Below are positions 26,241-34,829 of a stretch of 64,000 nt of DNA, piece by piece. The translations under genes were made by a program, and so were the position numbers. The first letter of the stretch is position 1. Each line of letters starts with the position of its first letter. The notes below the pieces were generated by a model that did no database searches, had not been told where the DNA came from, and was given only the letters and a program-made list of their open reading frames with translations. This DNA comes from Lachnoclostridium sp. An169 (GTDB taxonomy: Bacteria; Bacillota; Clostridia; Lachnospirales; Lachnospiraceae), in assembly GCF_002160525.1 (NCBI RefSeq), contig NZ_NFKT01000001.1, positions 280,525-344,524 of the forward strand. Direction: 5' to 3'.

Positions 26241-27524
26241 ATGAAGACAAGAATTTACAATGCAAGAATACTGACAATGGAAGAAAACCGTCCGGTTTTT
26301 GAGGGCGAGATCCATATCGACGGAGATACGATCACCTATGTGGGGGATGCGGCAAATGCCCCGGTGCAGGATTCGGGATGGGACCAGGAGACCGACGCAC
26401 AGGGAAACCTGGTCATGCCGGGATTTAAGGACGCCCATACCCATTCTGCCATGACGTTTCTGCGATCCCATGCGGATGACATGAAGCTGGACGAGTGGCT
26501 GAACAACCGGGTATTCCCGGCGGAGGCGCAGCTCACGGACGAGGATATCTACTGGCTGACCAAGCTGGCTGTCATGGAATACCTCACCAGCGGCATTACG
26601 GCGATCTTTGACATGTACATGCACCGTGCCGCAGGGGCAAAGGCTGTGGAGGACTGCGGATTCCGCAATGTGTTCTGCGAGAGCATCAACAATTTCGGGG
26701 GGACCCTGGAGGAAGTGGAGCAGGACTACCACACTTACAATCAGGATCCTCACAGACTTGTGAGCTACCAGCTTGGTTTCCATGCGGAGTATACCACAAG
26801 CCGGGAACTGATGGAGGGGCTTGCGGCGCTCTCTGACAAATACAGTGCGCCGGTCTATGTACACTGTTCGGAGACAAAGAAGGAAGTGGAAGAATGCCGG
26901 AGCCGTACGGGAATGTCTCCGGTGGCCTATATGGATTCCCTGGGGCTGTTCCGCCACGGCGGCGGGCTGTTCCACGGCGTGCATATGGATGAAAGTGATT
27001 TTGATATCATTAAGGAGCGGGGGCTTTATGTGGTGACGAACCCGGCTTCCAACTTAAAGCTTGCAAGCGGGATCGCTCCGGTGAAACGCTATCTCGACCT
27101 GGGGATTCCGGTTGCCATCGGCACGGACGGACCGGCCAGCAACAACTGTCTGGACATGTTCCGGGAGATGTTCCTGGTGACCGGGCTTCAGAAGGTGCTC
27201 TGTGACGATCCGGAGGCGGTTCCCGCCATGGAGGTTCTGAAGATGGCAACGGTAAACGGAGCCCTCTCCATGGGACTTCCGGAATGCGATACTCTCTCGG
27301 AAGGGAAAAAGGCGGATCTGATCATGATTGATCTGATGCAGCCCAATATGCAGCCGCTCCAGAATATTGAGAAAAATATTGTCTACAGCGGCAGCAAACA
27401 GAATGTGAAGATGACCATGATCGGAGGAAAGGTGCTCTACCGGGACGGAAACTTCTATCTGGACAGCACTCCGGAGGAGATCTACCGGAAGGCAAACGAA
27501 TCCGCCAGACGGATTCTCGGGTGA
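26241..27524 (+). CDS. mtaD: 5-Methylthioadenosine/S-adenosylhomocysteine deaminase (TRZ/ATZ type)
   Basis: The 427-residue amidohydrolase has the metal-binding DAHTHSAM motif near residue 64, the HCSET histidine near 208, the HGVHMDE segment and the ATDGPASNNCLDM-like motif (IGTDGPASNN) with the metal aspartate. These mark the MtaD/SsnA-type deaminases acting on methylthioadenosine, S-adenosylhomocysteine or related nucleosides. It lies 32 bases after the phosphorylase and ends at a clear terminator, so the two form a nucleoside salvage operon. The exact substrate is inferred. Confidence 0.85.
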   Translation: MKTRIYNARILTMEENRPVFEGEIHIDGDTITYVGDAANAPVQDSGWDQETDAQGNLVMPGFKDAHTHSAMTFLRSHADDMKLDEWLNNRVFPAEAQLTDEDIYWLTKLAVMEYLTSGITAIFDMYMHRAAGAKAVEDCGFRNVFCESINNFGGTLEEVEQDYHTYNQDPHRLVSYQLGFHAEYTTSRELMEGLAALSDKYSAPVYVHCSETKKEVEECRSRTGMSPVAYMDSLGLFRHGGGLFHGVHMDESDFDIIKERGLYVVTNPASNLKLASGIAPVKRYLDLGIPVAIGTDGPASNNCLDMFREMFLVTGLQKVLCDDPEAVPAMEVLKMATVNGALSMGLPECDTLSEGKKADLIMIDLMQPNMQPLQNIEKNIVYSGSKQNVKMTMIGGKVLYRDGNFYLDSTPEEIYRKANESARRILG

Positions 27525-27558
27525 AAATCCGGTTGCTTAAATAAGCGGACACACGTAT

Positions 27559-27591
27559 AATAAAGTAGATGGCATTGCCATCTGCTTTATT
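27559..27591 (+). terminator. Terminator after mtaD
   Basis: AATAAAG (27559-27565) and AGATGGC pair with GCCATCT and CTTTATT (27585-27591) around a 3-base loop, with one mismatch. The stem is long and ends in T-rich sequence. Confidence 0.65.
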
Positions 27592-27662
27592 GTATTAAAG
27601 GGATGAGCAGGACGGGGGATACTTATCGGGGAGAAAATAATAAGGGAAGGGGTATACAAGGG

Positions 27663-28127
27663 ATGAAAGCAGCAATATTTGCGTTGGATACAGGTGCCTA
27701 TAAGGCGAAAGCAGAAAGTGCGGCGGCATCGGCTCTGAAAAGGATGCTGGAACAGGTCGGCTTTGAGGTGAAGGCGGCAGGATTCCTTCCGCAGGACCGG
27801 GAAGTGGTGGCGTCGGTTATGATTCATCTGGCGGATTCCGGGTCGGTGCAGCTGATCCTGACCACCGGTGCTGTGGGGTATCTGGAGGAGGACTGTGCCC
27901 CGGATGCACTGACAGATGCGGCGGAGCGGCTCCTGCCCGGGATACCGGAAGCTCTGAGGACCTTTAATATCCGCCATTCCAAAAAAGTGATTCTTGACCG
28001 CTCGGCAGCCGGGATCCGGAAGAAAACCGTTCTGATCAACCTGCCGGAGAGCGCTAAGACAGCAAAGGAGGACATGGAGTATATCCTGCCGGAAGTGGTT
28101 CAGGCGGTGGATACTCTGAATTTATGA
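27663..28127 (+). CDS. MogA/MoaB-like domain protein
   Basis: The 154-residue protein resembles the molybdopterin-binding MoaB/Mog fold, with LILTTGAVGYLEEDCAPDAL in place of the usual TTGGTG...D.TPEA and a C-terminal segment like the GSPKA helix region. Key residues deviate, so molybdopterin adenylylation is doubtful. No other molybdenum cofactor genes are in the window. ATG 27663 is favoured; an in-frame ATG at 27603 lies right after the terminator. It overlaps the next gene by 4 bases, so three genes to rnhA are coupled. Confidence 0.6.
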   Translation: MKAAIFALDTGAYKAKAESAAASALKRMLEQVGFEVKAAGFLPQDREVVASVMIHLADSGSVQLILTTGAVGYLEEDCAPDALTDAAERLLPGIPEALRTFNIRHSKKVILDRSAAGIRKKTVLINLPESAKTAKEDMEYILPEVVQAVDTLNL

Positions 28128-28855
28128 TGAAGATAACATATTTGGCGCACAGCGGATTTCTGGCAGAGACAGAGGATGCATATTTCCTGTTCGACTATTA
28201 CAAAGGGGATCTGCCCCGGATGAATCCGCAAAAGAAACTGCTTGTGTTTGCCAGTCACGCACATTACGATCACTATAACCCGCAGATATTTGAACTGCGG
28301 AAACATGTTACGACAGTCCGCTTCATTCTCTCATCGGATATCTTTGTCCATGAGGCGGAAGATATTGTCCGCATGAAGCCCAACGAGGACCGGACTGTTC
28401 TGGGATGCCGCATCCATACCCTGCGGTCCACGGACGAGGGCGTGGCTTTTCTGGTAAAAGAGAAAGGGCGGACCATCTATCACGCCGGGGATCTCAACTG
28501 GTGGCACTGGGAGGAAGAGACGAAAGAGTACAATACAGCCATGCGCCGGGCTTACCAGGCGGAGATCAACAAGCTTCAGAAAGAGAAGATCGACGTGGCT
28601 TTTGTACCGGTGGATCCCCGCCTCGGGGAGGCCTACTGTCTGGGGCTGGACTGCTTTATGAAACGGACGGATACGAAGAAGGTGTTCCCCATGCATTTCT
28701 GGGACAACTATGCCATATTTGACCGGCTTGCCCTGGAGGCCTGCGCGGCACAGTATGAGGACCGGATCGTGCGCATCGAGCGGGAGGGACAGAGTTTCCT
28801 TCTGGAAGATGATCCGCAGGAGAGGAAGAGAATGAACAGAGAGGATGGATTATGA
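28124..28855 (+). CDS. Metallo-beta-lactamase fold hydrolase
   Basis: The 243-residue protein has the metal-binding motif [10 protein letters not shown] near residue 45, an [10 protein letters not shown] segment that supplies further ligands, and a C-terminal MHFWDN histidine. This is the layout of small UlaG-like MBL-fold hydrolases. The substrate is unknown. It overlaps both neighbours by ATGA, which points to translational coupling with the MogA-like gene and rnhA. Confidence 0.78.
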   Translation: MMKITYLAHSGFLAETEDAYFLFDYYKGDLPRMNPQKKLLVFASHAHYDHYNPQIFELRKHVTTVRFILSSDIFVHEAEDIVRMKPNEDRTVLGCRIHTLRSTDEGVAFLVKEKGRTIYHAGDLNWWHWEEETKEYNTAMRRAYQAEINKLQKEKIDVAFVPVDPRLGEAYCLGLDCFMKRTDTKKVFPMHFWDNYAIFDRLALEACAAQYEDRIVRIEREGQSFLLEDDPQERKRMNREDGL

Positions 28856-29340
28856 CAGTAAAAATATATACAGACGGGGCTGCACGGGGCAATCCGGACG
28901 GACCCGGAGGATACGGGACGGTTCTGGAATATGTGGACACGAAGGGGGAGCTCCATGTCAAGGAGATCTCCCGGGGATATGTCAGGACAACCAACAACCG
29001 CATGGAGCTGATGGCAGTGATCGCCGGACTGGAGGCGCTGAACCGCCCCTGTACGGTGGAAGTCTACTCGGACTCCCAGTATGTGGTCAATGCATTTAAC
29101 CAGCACTGGGTGGACGGCTGGCTGAAAAAAGGATGGAAGCGGGGGAAAAATGAACCCGTGAAAAACGTGGATCTCTGGAAGCGCCTGCTGGCTGCAAAAG
29201 CTCCCCACAGCGTGAGCTTCCACTGGGTGAAAGGCCATAACGGACACCCTCAGAACGAGCGGTGCGACGAGCTCGCAACCACAGCGGCGGACGGGGATCT
29301 TCTGGAGGAAGATACCGGTCTTAACGTGGAGCCGGCGTGA
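28852..29340 (+). CDS. rnhA: Ribonuclease HI
   Basis: RNase HI cuts the RNA strand of RNA-DNA hybrids. The 162-residue protein has the catalytic acids in [14 protein letters not shown] (about D8), [15 protein letters not shown] (E50) and SDSQYV (D72), the basic handle [14 protein letters not shown] and the HxxGH region [15 protein letters not shown]. It ends the three-gene coupled operon, about 95 bases before rnpB. Confidence 0.96.
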   Translation: MTVKIYTDGAARGNPDGPGGYGTVLEYVDTKGELHVKEISRGYVRTTNNRMELMAVIAGLEALNRPCTVEVYSDSQYVVNAFNQHWVDGWLKKGWKRGKNEPVKNVDLWKRLLAAKAPHSVSFHWVKGHNGHPQNERCDELATTAADGDLLEEDTGLNVEPA

Positions 29341-29399
29341 GTTTTTGAGAATAAAGTATCCTGAGTTCCCCCTCCTGAGTTCCCCGGGAAAAAAGGGAC

Positions 29400-29428
29400 T
29401 GGACATTTCCCGGTGTGGAATGTATAAT
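29400..29428 (+). promoter_or_regulatory. Promoter of rnpB
   Basis: TGGACA (29400-29405) and TATAAT (29423-29428) are 17 bases apart. Transcription would start near 29435, at the 5' end of the RNase P RNA. Confidence 0.75.
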
Positions 29429-29436
29429 CAGATATT

Positions 29437-29819
29437 GTGTTAAGTAGGACAGACAATCGCGGCTGCAGGCGCCGAAAGGCCGCAGACGAGGAAAGTCCGG
29501 GCTTCACAGGGCAGGATGCCGGATAACGTCCGGTGGAGGTGACTCCAAGGCCAGTGCAACAGAAATAAACCGCCGCGGGCACACTTTTCGGAGCAGTCCG
29601 GGAAGTACGGCCTGCGGTAAGGGTGGAAAGGCAGTGTAAGAGACTACCGCCCTGGTGGTAACAGCAGGGGCACATGTAAACCCCATCCGAAGCAAGACCG
29701 AGAAGAGGCATTGTGGCGGCCCGTCACGCTTCAGGTAGGTCGCTCGAGCACGGCGGTAACGCCGCGCCTAGACAGATGATTGTCCAACGACATAACCCGG
29801 CTTATCGTCCTGCTTGACA
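29437..29819 (+). ncRNA. rnpB: RNase P RNA (class A)
   Basis: This is the catalytic RNA that removes tRNA 5' leaders. Conserved blocks are present in order: GAGGAAAGTCCGGGC (29489 on), ACAGAAA (about 29559), AGAGGCATTG (about 29704) and the 3' block ACATAACCCGGCTTAT. Helix P1 forms between AAGTAGGAC (29442-29450) and GTCCTGCTT (29807-29815). The overall layout looks like the ancestral class A type rather than the Bacillus class B type, in line with Clostridia. Confidence 0.93.
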
Positions 29820-29896
29820 CATTTAACAGTCCGTTCCGGGCCGGTGCGATTATGCCGTACACGGCCCGGAGGGAAAGACAGGAGAAAAAGAATACC

Positions 29897-30928
29897 ATGG
29901 GAATGAAGATCAATGCAGAACTGCCCCTTCCGGCGGATCTGAAAGCGGAATACCCGCTCTCCGGGACGATCCGGAAGATCAAGGCAGAGAGAGACCGGGA
30001 GATCCGGGATATTTTCACCGGAAAATCCGATAAGTTTGTGGTGATCGTCGGCCCCTGTTCCGCGGATAACGAGGATGCTGTGTGCGAGTATGTGCAGCGC
30101 CTTGCAAAAATAAACGACAAAGTTTCCGACAGGCTGATGATTATCCCGAGAATCTATACGAACAAACCAAGGACAACAGGAGAGGGATACAAGGGAATGC
30201 TTCATCAGCCGGATCCGGACCGGGAACCGGACCTTCTGGCGGGAATCATCGCCATCCGCAGGCTGCACACCCGCGCCATCAGCGAGAGCGGGCTGACATC
30301 GGCGGATGAGATGCTCTATCCGGAGAACCGGAGTTATCTGGATGATATCCTCTCCTATGAGGCTGTGGGCGCCCGTTCAGTGGAGAACCAGCAGCACCGC
30401 CTTACCGCCAGCAGCATGGATATTCCGGTAGGAATGAAGAATCCAACCAGCGGAGATTTCTCCGTTATGCTCAACTCGGTGAAGGCAGCCCAGAGCTCCC
30501 ACCGGTTTATCTACCGCGGCATGGATGTGACGACAGACGGAAATGAACTGGCACATGTGATCCTGCGGGGCGGGGTGGACCGGTACGGCACATGTATTCC
30601 GAACTACCACTATGAAGACCTGGTCCGTCTCCAGGAGATGTACCAGGAGAGAGAACTTGAGAATCCGGCGGTGGTGGTGGACGCCAACCACTCCAATTCC
30701 GACAAGAAGTTCCACGAGCAGATCCGTATCGTAAGCGAAGTGCTCCACAGCAGGAATTACAATCCCGGCCTGAAAAAGCTGGTGAAAGGCGTTATGATCG
30801 AGAGCTACCTCCTGGAGGGATGCCAGAAGATCGATGACCATATGGTGTACGGCAGATCCATCACAGACCCCTGTCTGGGATGGGAGGACACCGAGCGGCT
30901 GATTTATAAGATCGCCGAAGAATGCTGA
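29897..30928 (+). CDS. aroF: 3-Deoxy-7-phosphoheptulonate synthase (class I, AroFGH type)
   Basis: DAHP synthase joins phosphoenolpyruvate and erythrose-4-phosphate at the start of the shikimate pathway. The 343-residue protein shows VGPCSADN near residue 50, PRTTGEGYKG, GARSVENQQHR, GMKNPTSGD and DANHSNSDKK, all typical of the class I AroF/G/H enzyme. ATG 29897 has AGGAG 11 bases upstream. The frame is open further back into rnpB, which is not coding. Which amino acid inhibits it cannot be told here. pheA lies 2.7 kb downstream. Confidence 0.94.
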   Translation: MGMKINAELPLPADLKAEYPLSGTIRKIKAERDREIRDIFTGKSDKFVVIVGPCSADNEDAVCEYVQRLAKINDKVSDRLMIIPRIYTNKPRTTGEGYKGMLHQPDPDREPDLLAGIIAIRRLHTRAISESGLTSADEMLYPENRSYLDDILSYEAVGARSVENQQHRLTASSMDIPVGMKNPTSGDFSVMLNSVKAAQSSHRFIYRGMDVTTDGNELAHVILRGGVDRYGTCIPNYHYEDLVRLQEMYQERELENPAVVVDANHSNSDKKFHEQIRIVSEVLHSRNYNPGLKKLVKGVMIESYLLEGCQKIDDHMVYGRSITDPCLGWEDTERLIYKIAEEC

Positions 30929-30934
30929 AATAAA

Positions 30935-30990
30935 ATCCCCGGGTGAACCCGCACAGACAGTTTCATGCTGTGCCGGCTTCACCCGGGGAT
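30935..30990. terminator. Terminator between aroF and pyrI
   Basis: ATCCCCGGGTGAA (30935-30947) is the exact complement of TTCACCCGGGGAT (30978-30990), with a further inner GCACAG/CTGTGC pairing. A T-rich stretch follows on the minus strand (TTTTATTT) and a shorter one on the plus strand, so it can stop both convergent operons. Confidence 0.75.
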
Positions 30991-30998
30991 CTTCTGTT

Positions 30999-31442
30999 TT
31001 ACCGTCTTCTGCTGTATTTCTCTTCGCAGTATTTGCAGCGGTAGACCTGGTTCTCCTCATCGGTCAGGACAAAGACATGGTCCAGTTCCTGTTCGATGGA
31101 TGTAATGCAGCGCGGATTCTTGCATTTGATCACATTGCGGATCTCCTTTGGGAGCGTGAGCTGCTTTTTCTCTACAATCTCCTCGTTCTCCACGATGTTG
31201 ACCGTGATGTTGTGGTCGATGAATCCGAGAATGTCCAGATCCATAAAATCGATGGGACACTCGATTTTCATGATGTCCTTTTTCCCCATCTTGCTGCTCT
31301 TGGCATTCTTGATGATTGCCACACAGCAGTCCAGTTTGTCCAGGTGAAGGTACTTGTAGATCTCCATGCTCTTTCCCGCCTCAATGTGGTCAAGCACAAA
31401 ACCTTCGGAGATCCGTCCGACGTTTAATGTATTTTTTACCAT
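30999..31442 (-). CDS. pyrI: Aspartate carbamoyltransferase regulatory chain
   Basis: PyrI binds nucleotide effectors and controls PyrB in the holoenzyme. The 147-residue protein ends in the zinc site formed by CKNPRC and CKYCEEKY. The ATG at 31442 has GGAGGA 7 bases upstream. That site overlaps the pyrB stop, so pyrI is translated straight after pyrB. A separate PyrI is common in clostridia but absent in Bacillus. Confidence 0.95.
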   Translation of the reverse strand: MVKNTLNVGRISEGFVLDHIEAGKSMEIYKYLHLDKLDCCVAIIKNAKSSKMGKKDIMKIECPIDFMDLDILGFIDHNITVNIVENEEIVEKKQLTLPKEIRNVIKCKNPRCITSIEQELDHVFVLTDEENQVYRCKYCEEKYSRRR

Positions 31443-31456
31443 TTTATCTTCCTCCA

Positions 31457-32377
31457 TTAATCTACGTGAATATCGAGCAGCGTGAGAATCAGGGCCATGC
31501 GCACATATACGCCGTACTGAACCTGACGGAAATAAGCGGCTCTCGGGTCATCGTCCACTTCCACGGAGATCTCGTTGACTCTCGGAAGCGGATGGAGCAC
31601 GTACATGTCCTTTGGAGCCAGTTTCATTTTCGCCTTGTCCAGGATGTAGAAATCTTTCATGCGGACATAGTCTTCCTCGTTGAAGAAACGCTCTTTCTGA
31701 ACCCTTGTCATATAGAGGATATCCAGGTCTGGCATTGCGTCCTCCAGACGGACAACTTCCTCGTAGGGAATCTTCTTCCTGTCAAGAACATCGTGGCGGA
31801 TATACTCCGGAAGCCGGAGCTCTTCCGGGGAAATGAGGATAAAACGGATTCCCTCATATCTCACAAGCGCGTTGATCAGAGAATGGACAGTACGGCCGAA
31901 TTTCAGGTCGCCGCACAGACCGATGGTCATGTTGGAGAGGCGTCCTTTCAGGTTCCGGATTGTCAGCAGATCCGTCAGCGTCTGGGTGGGATGCTGATGC
32001 CCGCCGTCTCCGGCATTGATGACCGGGATGGAAGAGTGCTGGCACGCGACCATGGGCGCTCCTTCCTTCGGATGTCTCATGGCGCAGATATCTGCATAGC
32101 AGGATATGGTGCGGATTGTGTCCGAAACACTCTCTCCCTTGGCAGCAGAACTGGAATCAGCGGAGGAAAATCCCATCACGCTTCCCCCCAGGTTCAGCAT
32201 TGCCGCCTCATGGCTTAAGCGTGTGCGGGTGCTGGGCTCGTAAAACAGGGTAGCCAGTTTCTTTCCCTCGCATGCGTGCGCGTACTTTGCCGGATTCGCC
32301 TCGATATCCTGGGCGAGATCAAGCAGGTTGTCCAGTTCTTCCACGGAAAAATCCAGTGGACTCATCAAATGTCTCAT
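31457..32377 (-). CDS. pyrB: Aspartate carbamoyltransferase catalytic chain
   Basis: PyrB makes carbamoyl-aspartate, the first committed step of pyrimidine synthesis. The 306-residue protein contains the carbamoyl-phosphate motif FYEPSTRTR near residue 49, the SSAAKGES loop, the [10 protein letters not shown] motif and HPLPRVNEI near the C-terminus. AAGGAGG stands 6 bases before ATG 32377; an earlier ATG at 32395 is less likely. It forms an operon with pyrI. No pyrimidine attenuator was recognised in the 54 bases before it. Confidence 0.96.
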   Translation of the reverse strand: MRHLMSPLDFSVEELDNLLDLAQDIEANPAKYAHACEGKKLATLFYEPSTRTRLSHEAAMLNLGGSVMGFSSADSSSAAKGESVSDTIRTISCYADICAMRHPKEGAPMVACQHSSIPVINAGDGGHQHPTQTLTDLLTIRNLKGRLSNMTIGLCGDLKFGRTVHSLINALVRYEGIRFILISPEELRLPEYIRHDVLDRKKIPYEEVVRLEDAMPDLDILYMTRVQKERFFNEEDYVRMKDFYILDKAKMKLAPKDMYVLHPLPRVNEISVEVDDDPRAAYFRQVQYGVYVRMALILTLLDIHVD

Positions 32378-32431
32378 AAATAACCTCCTTCGCATGGCGC
32401 AGAAACGCCATTGCTTTATATTATCTGTATC

Positions 32432-32968
32432 CTATCTGTATGAAAGCAGTTCTTCCACAGACTTTCTCTTCGGTGCCTCCGGGTCTGCATCCGGATATCC
32501 GATGGCGATCAGCGCCCCAAGTTCCTGCCCTTCGGGAATATGTAGAAGACCGGAGATCCCGTCCTCGTCGAACACGCCCATGATGACGGTTCCGAGCCCT
32601 TTTTCCTTTGCGGCAAGGCAGAATGTCTGGCAGGCAGCGCCCACGTCGAACATCTGCCAGCGGTCTCCCTTCTTTGTCGTGAAGGAGCCGTCGCGCTCAT
32701 ACCCGCATCTGCCCCTGATAAAAGTGACGACGATCAGCATCGGCGCCTGGCGGATAATGGCTGCATTGTAATCGGGGGTGAATTTTTCTGCGATCTCTTC
32801 GAGAACAGATCTGTCCTCGACTGCAGTGTAGCGGGTGATCTGCGTGTTTTTCCAGGAAGGGGAATAAGATGCCGTTGACACAATAGAATCAATCAGAGAA
32901 TGTTCGATCCGGTCAGGCTTATACCTGCGGATACTTCTGCGGGTTTTAATACATTCTGAAGCGTTCAT
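32432..32968 (-). CDS. Nitroreductase family protein
   Basis: The 178-residue protein begins with the FMN-binding signature CIKTRRSIRRYKPD and has SPSWKNTQ, the DVGAACQTFCLAAKEKGLGT helix and a C-terminal IGYPDADPEAPKRK segment. These mark the small FMN-dependent nitroreductases. The substrate is unknown. GGGAGG precedes the ATG. It lies just upstream of pyrB on the same strand, with a 54-base gap that may hold the pyrB promoter. Confidence 0.88.
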   Translation of the reverse strand: MNASECIKTRRSIRRYKPDRIEHSLIDSIVSTASYSPSWKNTQITRYTAVEDRSVLEEIAEKFTPDYNAAIIRQAPMLIVVTFIRGRCGYERDGSFTTKKGDRWQMFDVGAACQTFCLAAKEKGLGTVIMGVFDEDGISGLLHIPEGQELGALIAIGYPDADPEAPKRKSVEELLSYR

Positions 32969-33029
32969 TCAAGTACCTCCCTTATCTGTGACACTTTCCA
33001 CATAATAATATACTAATTCAGGGGGATTT

Positions 33030-33437
33030 TCAACCGCTATCTTTCCGTAAAATTTTTTCAAAGATCAGACCTGCCGCAAACCAGTACGGGGCATAGTCCA
33101 GACGGATCAGCCCGCGGACATTGTATTTTGCCCTGCTGTAATCCCAGGGACAGGCGCCGTGCTGCTTCAACAGGCTGCCGCAGAGGTATTCCGTCCCGAA
33201 GATGCAGCAGGTGTAAACCCCGCCCCGGACCAGGAAGTTCCGCCCTTTTAAAAGTCTGGAAACCGGCAGGAGAAAGCACGCCATCCCGTAGATGGGAAAC
33301 ATCCAGATGGAAGTGTGCGCAGAGAGATTGTGCTCATGCCGTCTCAGGGACCCAAGCCCCGTAAAGACAATCTCCATACACCACCCCAGAATCCCGCATA
33401 AAACAAATTTATTCTTCATCATACCCAAAGTATGCAT
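33030..33437 (-). CDS. CmpB-type putative ABC transporter membrane protein
   Basis: The 135-residue membrane protein fits the family named putative ABC-transporter type IV (PF06541): CGILGWCMEIVFTG at the start, WMFPIYGMACFLLPV in the middle, and a FGTEYLCG plus WDYSRAKYNVRGLIRLDYAPYW end. About three to four hydrophobic segments are visible. Despite the family name, a transport role is not shown and no ATPase partner is nearby. No clear ribosome binding site marks the start; ATG 33422 is an alternative. Confidence 0.65.
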   Translation of the reverse strand: MHTLGMMKNKFVLCGILGWCMEIVFTGLGSLRRHEHNLSAHTSIWMFPIYGMACFLLPVSRLLKGRNFLVRGGVYTCCIFGTEYLCGSLLKQHGACPWDYSRAKYNVRGLIRLDYAPYWFAAGLIFEKILRKDSG

Positions 33438-33503
33438 AACAAATCTGGATTTTATACAGGAAATGTATTATAATGTGTTCTTAGCGACGAGCGCAGGAGG
33501 TTT

Positions 33504-33596
33504 ATGGCGGCTGAGGGCTGCTGGCAGACCATCAGCCGACAGAAAGCTGCTATGAGAGTGCAACGACAGCCCGCGGTCCGCAGGACTGCGGGCTGA
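33504..33596 (+). CDS. Possible 30-codon leader peptide before pheA
   Basis: An ATG at 33504, preceded by AGGAGG (33495-33500, only 3 bases away), opens 30 codons that end at TGA 33594-33596 inside a strong hairpin. A -10 box TATAAT (33469-33474) lies upstream. The peptide has no phenylalanine codons and one tryptophan, so classical phenylalanine attenuation is not supported. It may simply be leader RNA. Confidence 0.3.
   Translation: MAAEGCWQTISRQKAAMRVQRQPAVRRTAG
33567..33595 (+). promoter_or_regulatory. Strong hairpin in the pheA leader
   Basis: CAGCCCGC (33567-33574) pairs with GCGGGCTG (33588-33595), and inner GTCC with GGAC. There is no T-run, so it is not a simple terminator. It lies 58 bases before the pheA start. 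Confidence 0.5.
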
Positions 33597-33653
33597 GCGC
33601 GAGGAGCGGACGGAGGCGAAAATCGCAAAAGGTTTTGAAGGAGCAGAAGATAA

Positions 33654-34784
33654 ATGAGAACACTGGAAGAATTGAGAGAACAGCTTGACGGGATCGACGA
33701 TCAGATCACGGATCTCTTTCAGAGACGGATGGAGATCTGCGAGGAGGTCGGTGAGTATAAAGTGAAGGCAGGGCGCAAGGTATACGACCGCCAGAGAGAG
33801 AAGGAAAAATTAAACGATGTGGCCTCGAAGGTCACCGGAGAGTTCAATAAGAAAGGTATCCGGGAGCTCTATCAGCAGCTCATGTCCATGAGCAGGAAGC
33901 TCCAGTACCAACAGCTTGTGGCTGCGGGCGCCCTGGGAAGGCTTCCCTTTATCCGGGTGGATGACCTGGACAGGAAGAATGTGCGGGTAGTCTTTCAGGG
34001 AACGGAAGGCGCCTACGGGCAGGCTGCGATGCAGCAGTATTTCGGGGAGGATGTAAACAGTTTCCACGTCCGGACCTTCCGGGAGGCCATGGAATCCATC
34101 GAGGAGGGAGCGGCGGACTATGCGGTTCTCCCGATTGAGAACTCCTCGGCAGGTCCGGTCAACGAGATGTACGACCTGTTGGATGAATTTGAAAATTATA
34201 TTGTTGCGGAGACAATCCTGCCGGTTGTCCATACGCTGGCTGGACTGCCGGGGACAAAACTTTCGGATATCCGGAGAGTTTATTCCAAGGCGGAAGCCCT
34301 GATGCAGACCACCCATTTTCTGGACGACCATTCGGAATGGCAGAGAATCAGTGTGGTGAACACGGCGATTGCGGCGAAGAAAGTCCTGGAAGACCAGGAT
34401 AAGACCCAGGCGGCCGTGTGCAGCGCCTATGCCGCGAAGATCCACGGCTTAAGCGTACTGGTGGACCAGATCAATGATGAACCGGACAATTCCACCCGTT
34501 TTATCGTGGTGACGAACCAGAAGATCTTCTTGAAGGATGCCTCCAAGATCAGTATCCGTTTCGAGGTTCCCCACACCAGCGGATCGCTGTACGCTATTCT
34601 GTCCCATTTTATCTACAATGACCTGAATATGACGAAGATCGAATCCAGGCCTATCGAGGGAAGACAGTGGGAATACCGGTTTTTCGTGGATTTCGAGGGA
34701 AATATGGAGGACGCGGCGGTGAAGAATGCACTCCGCGGCCTGAGGGAAGAGACAACGAATCTGAAGATTCTGGGAAATTATTAG
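33654..34784 (+). CDS. pheA: Bifunctional chorismate mutase / prephenate dehydratase
   Basis: PheA turns chorismate into phenylpyruvate for phenylalanine synthesis. The 376-residue protein has an N-terminal AroQ chorismate mutase (LDGIDDQITDLFQRRMEI, to about residue 90), a prephenate dehydratase domain (VFQGTEGAYGQAAM near 113, LPIENSSAG near 160, STRFIVV near 282) and a C-terminal ACT domain with the phenylalanine-binding segment SIRFEVPHTSGSLYAIL followed by IESRPI. AAGGAG lies upstream of the ATG. Confidence 0.95.
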   Translation: MRTLEELREQLDGIDDQITDLFQRRMEICEEVGEYKVKAGRKVYDRQREKEKLNDVASKVTGEFNKKGIRELYQQLMSMSRKLQYQQLVAAGALGRLPFIRVDDLDRKNVRVVFQGTEGAYGQAAMQQYFGEDVNSFHVRTFREAMESIEEGAADYAVLPIENSSAGPVNEMYDLLDEFENYIVAETILPVVHTLAGLPGTKLSDIRRVYSKAEALMQTTHFLDDHSEWQRISVVNTAIAAKKVLEDQDKTQAAVCSAYAAKIHGLSVLVDQINDEPDNSTRFIVVTNQKIFLKDASKISIRFEVPHTSGSLYAILSHFIYNDLNMTKIESRPIEGRQWEYRFFVDFEGNMEDAAVKNALRGLREETTNLKILGNY

Positions 34785-34829
34785 TACGGGGCTGAACTTT
34801 TTTCAGCCGCAAGAGGAAGGAGAAAGATT

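Noticed and set aside
31316..32218. Plus-strand frame of 300 codons opposite pyrB
   Set aside because: It is antisense to pyrB, which has all its conserved motifs, and no translation signal is present.
33480..33653. T-box or other known riboswitch before pheA
   Set aside because: No T-box sequence, specifier-loop or terminator/antiterminator pair could be recognised.
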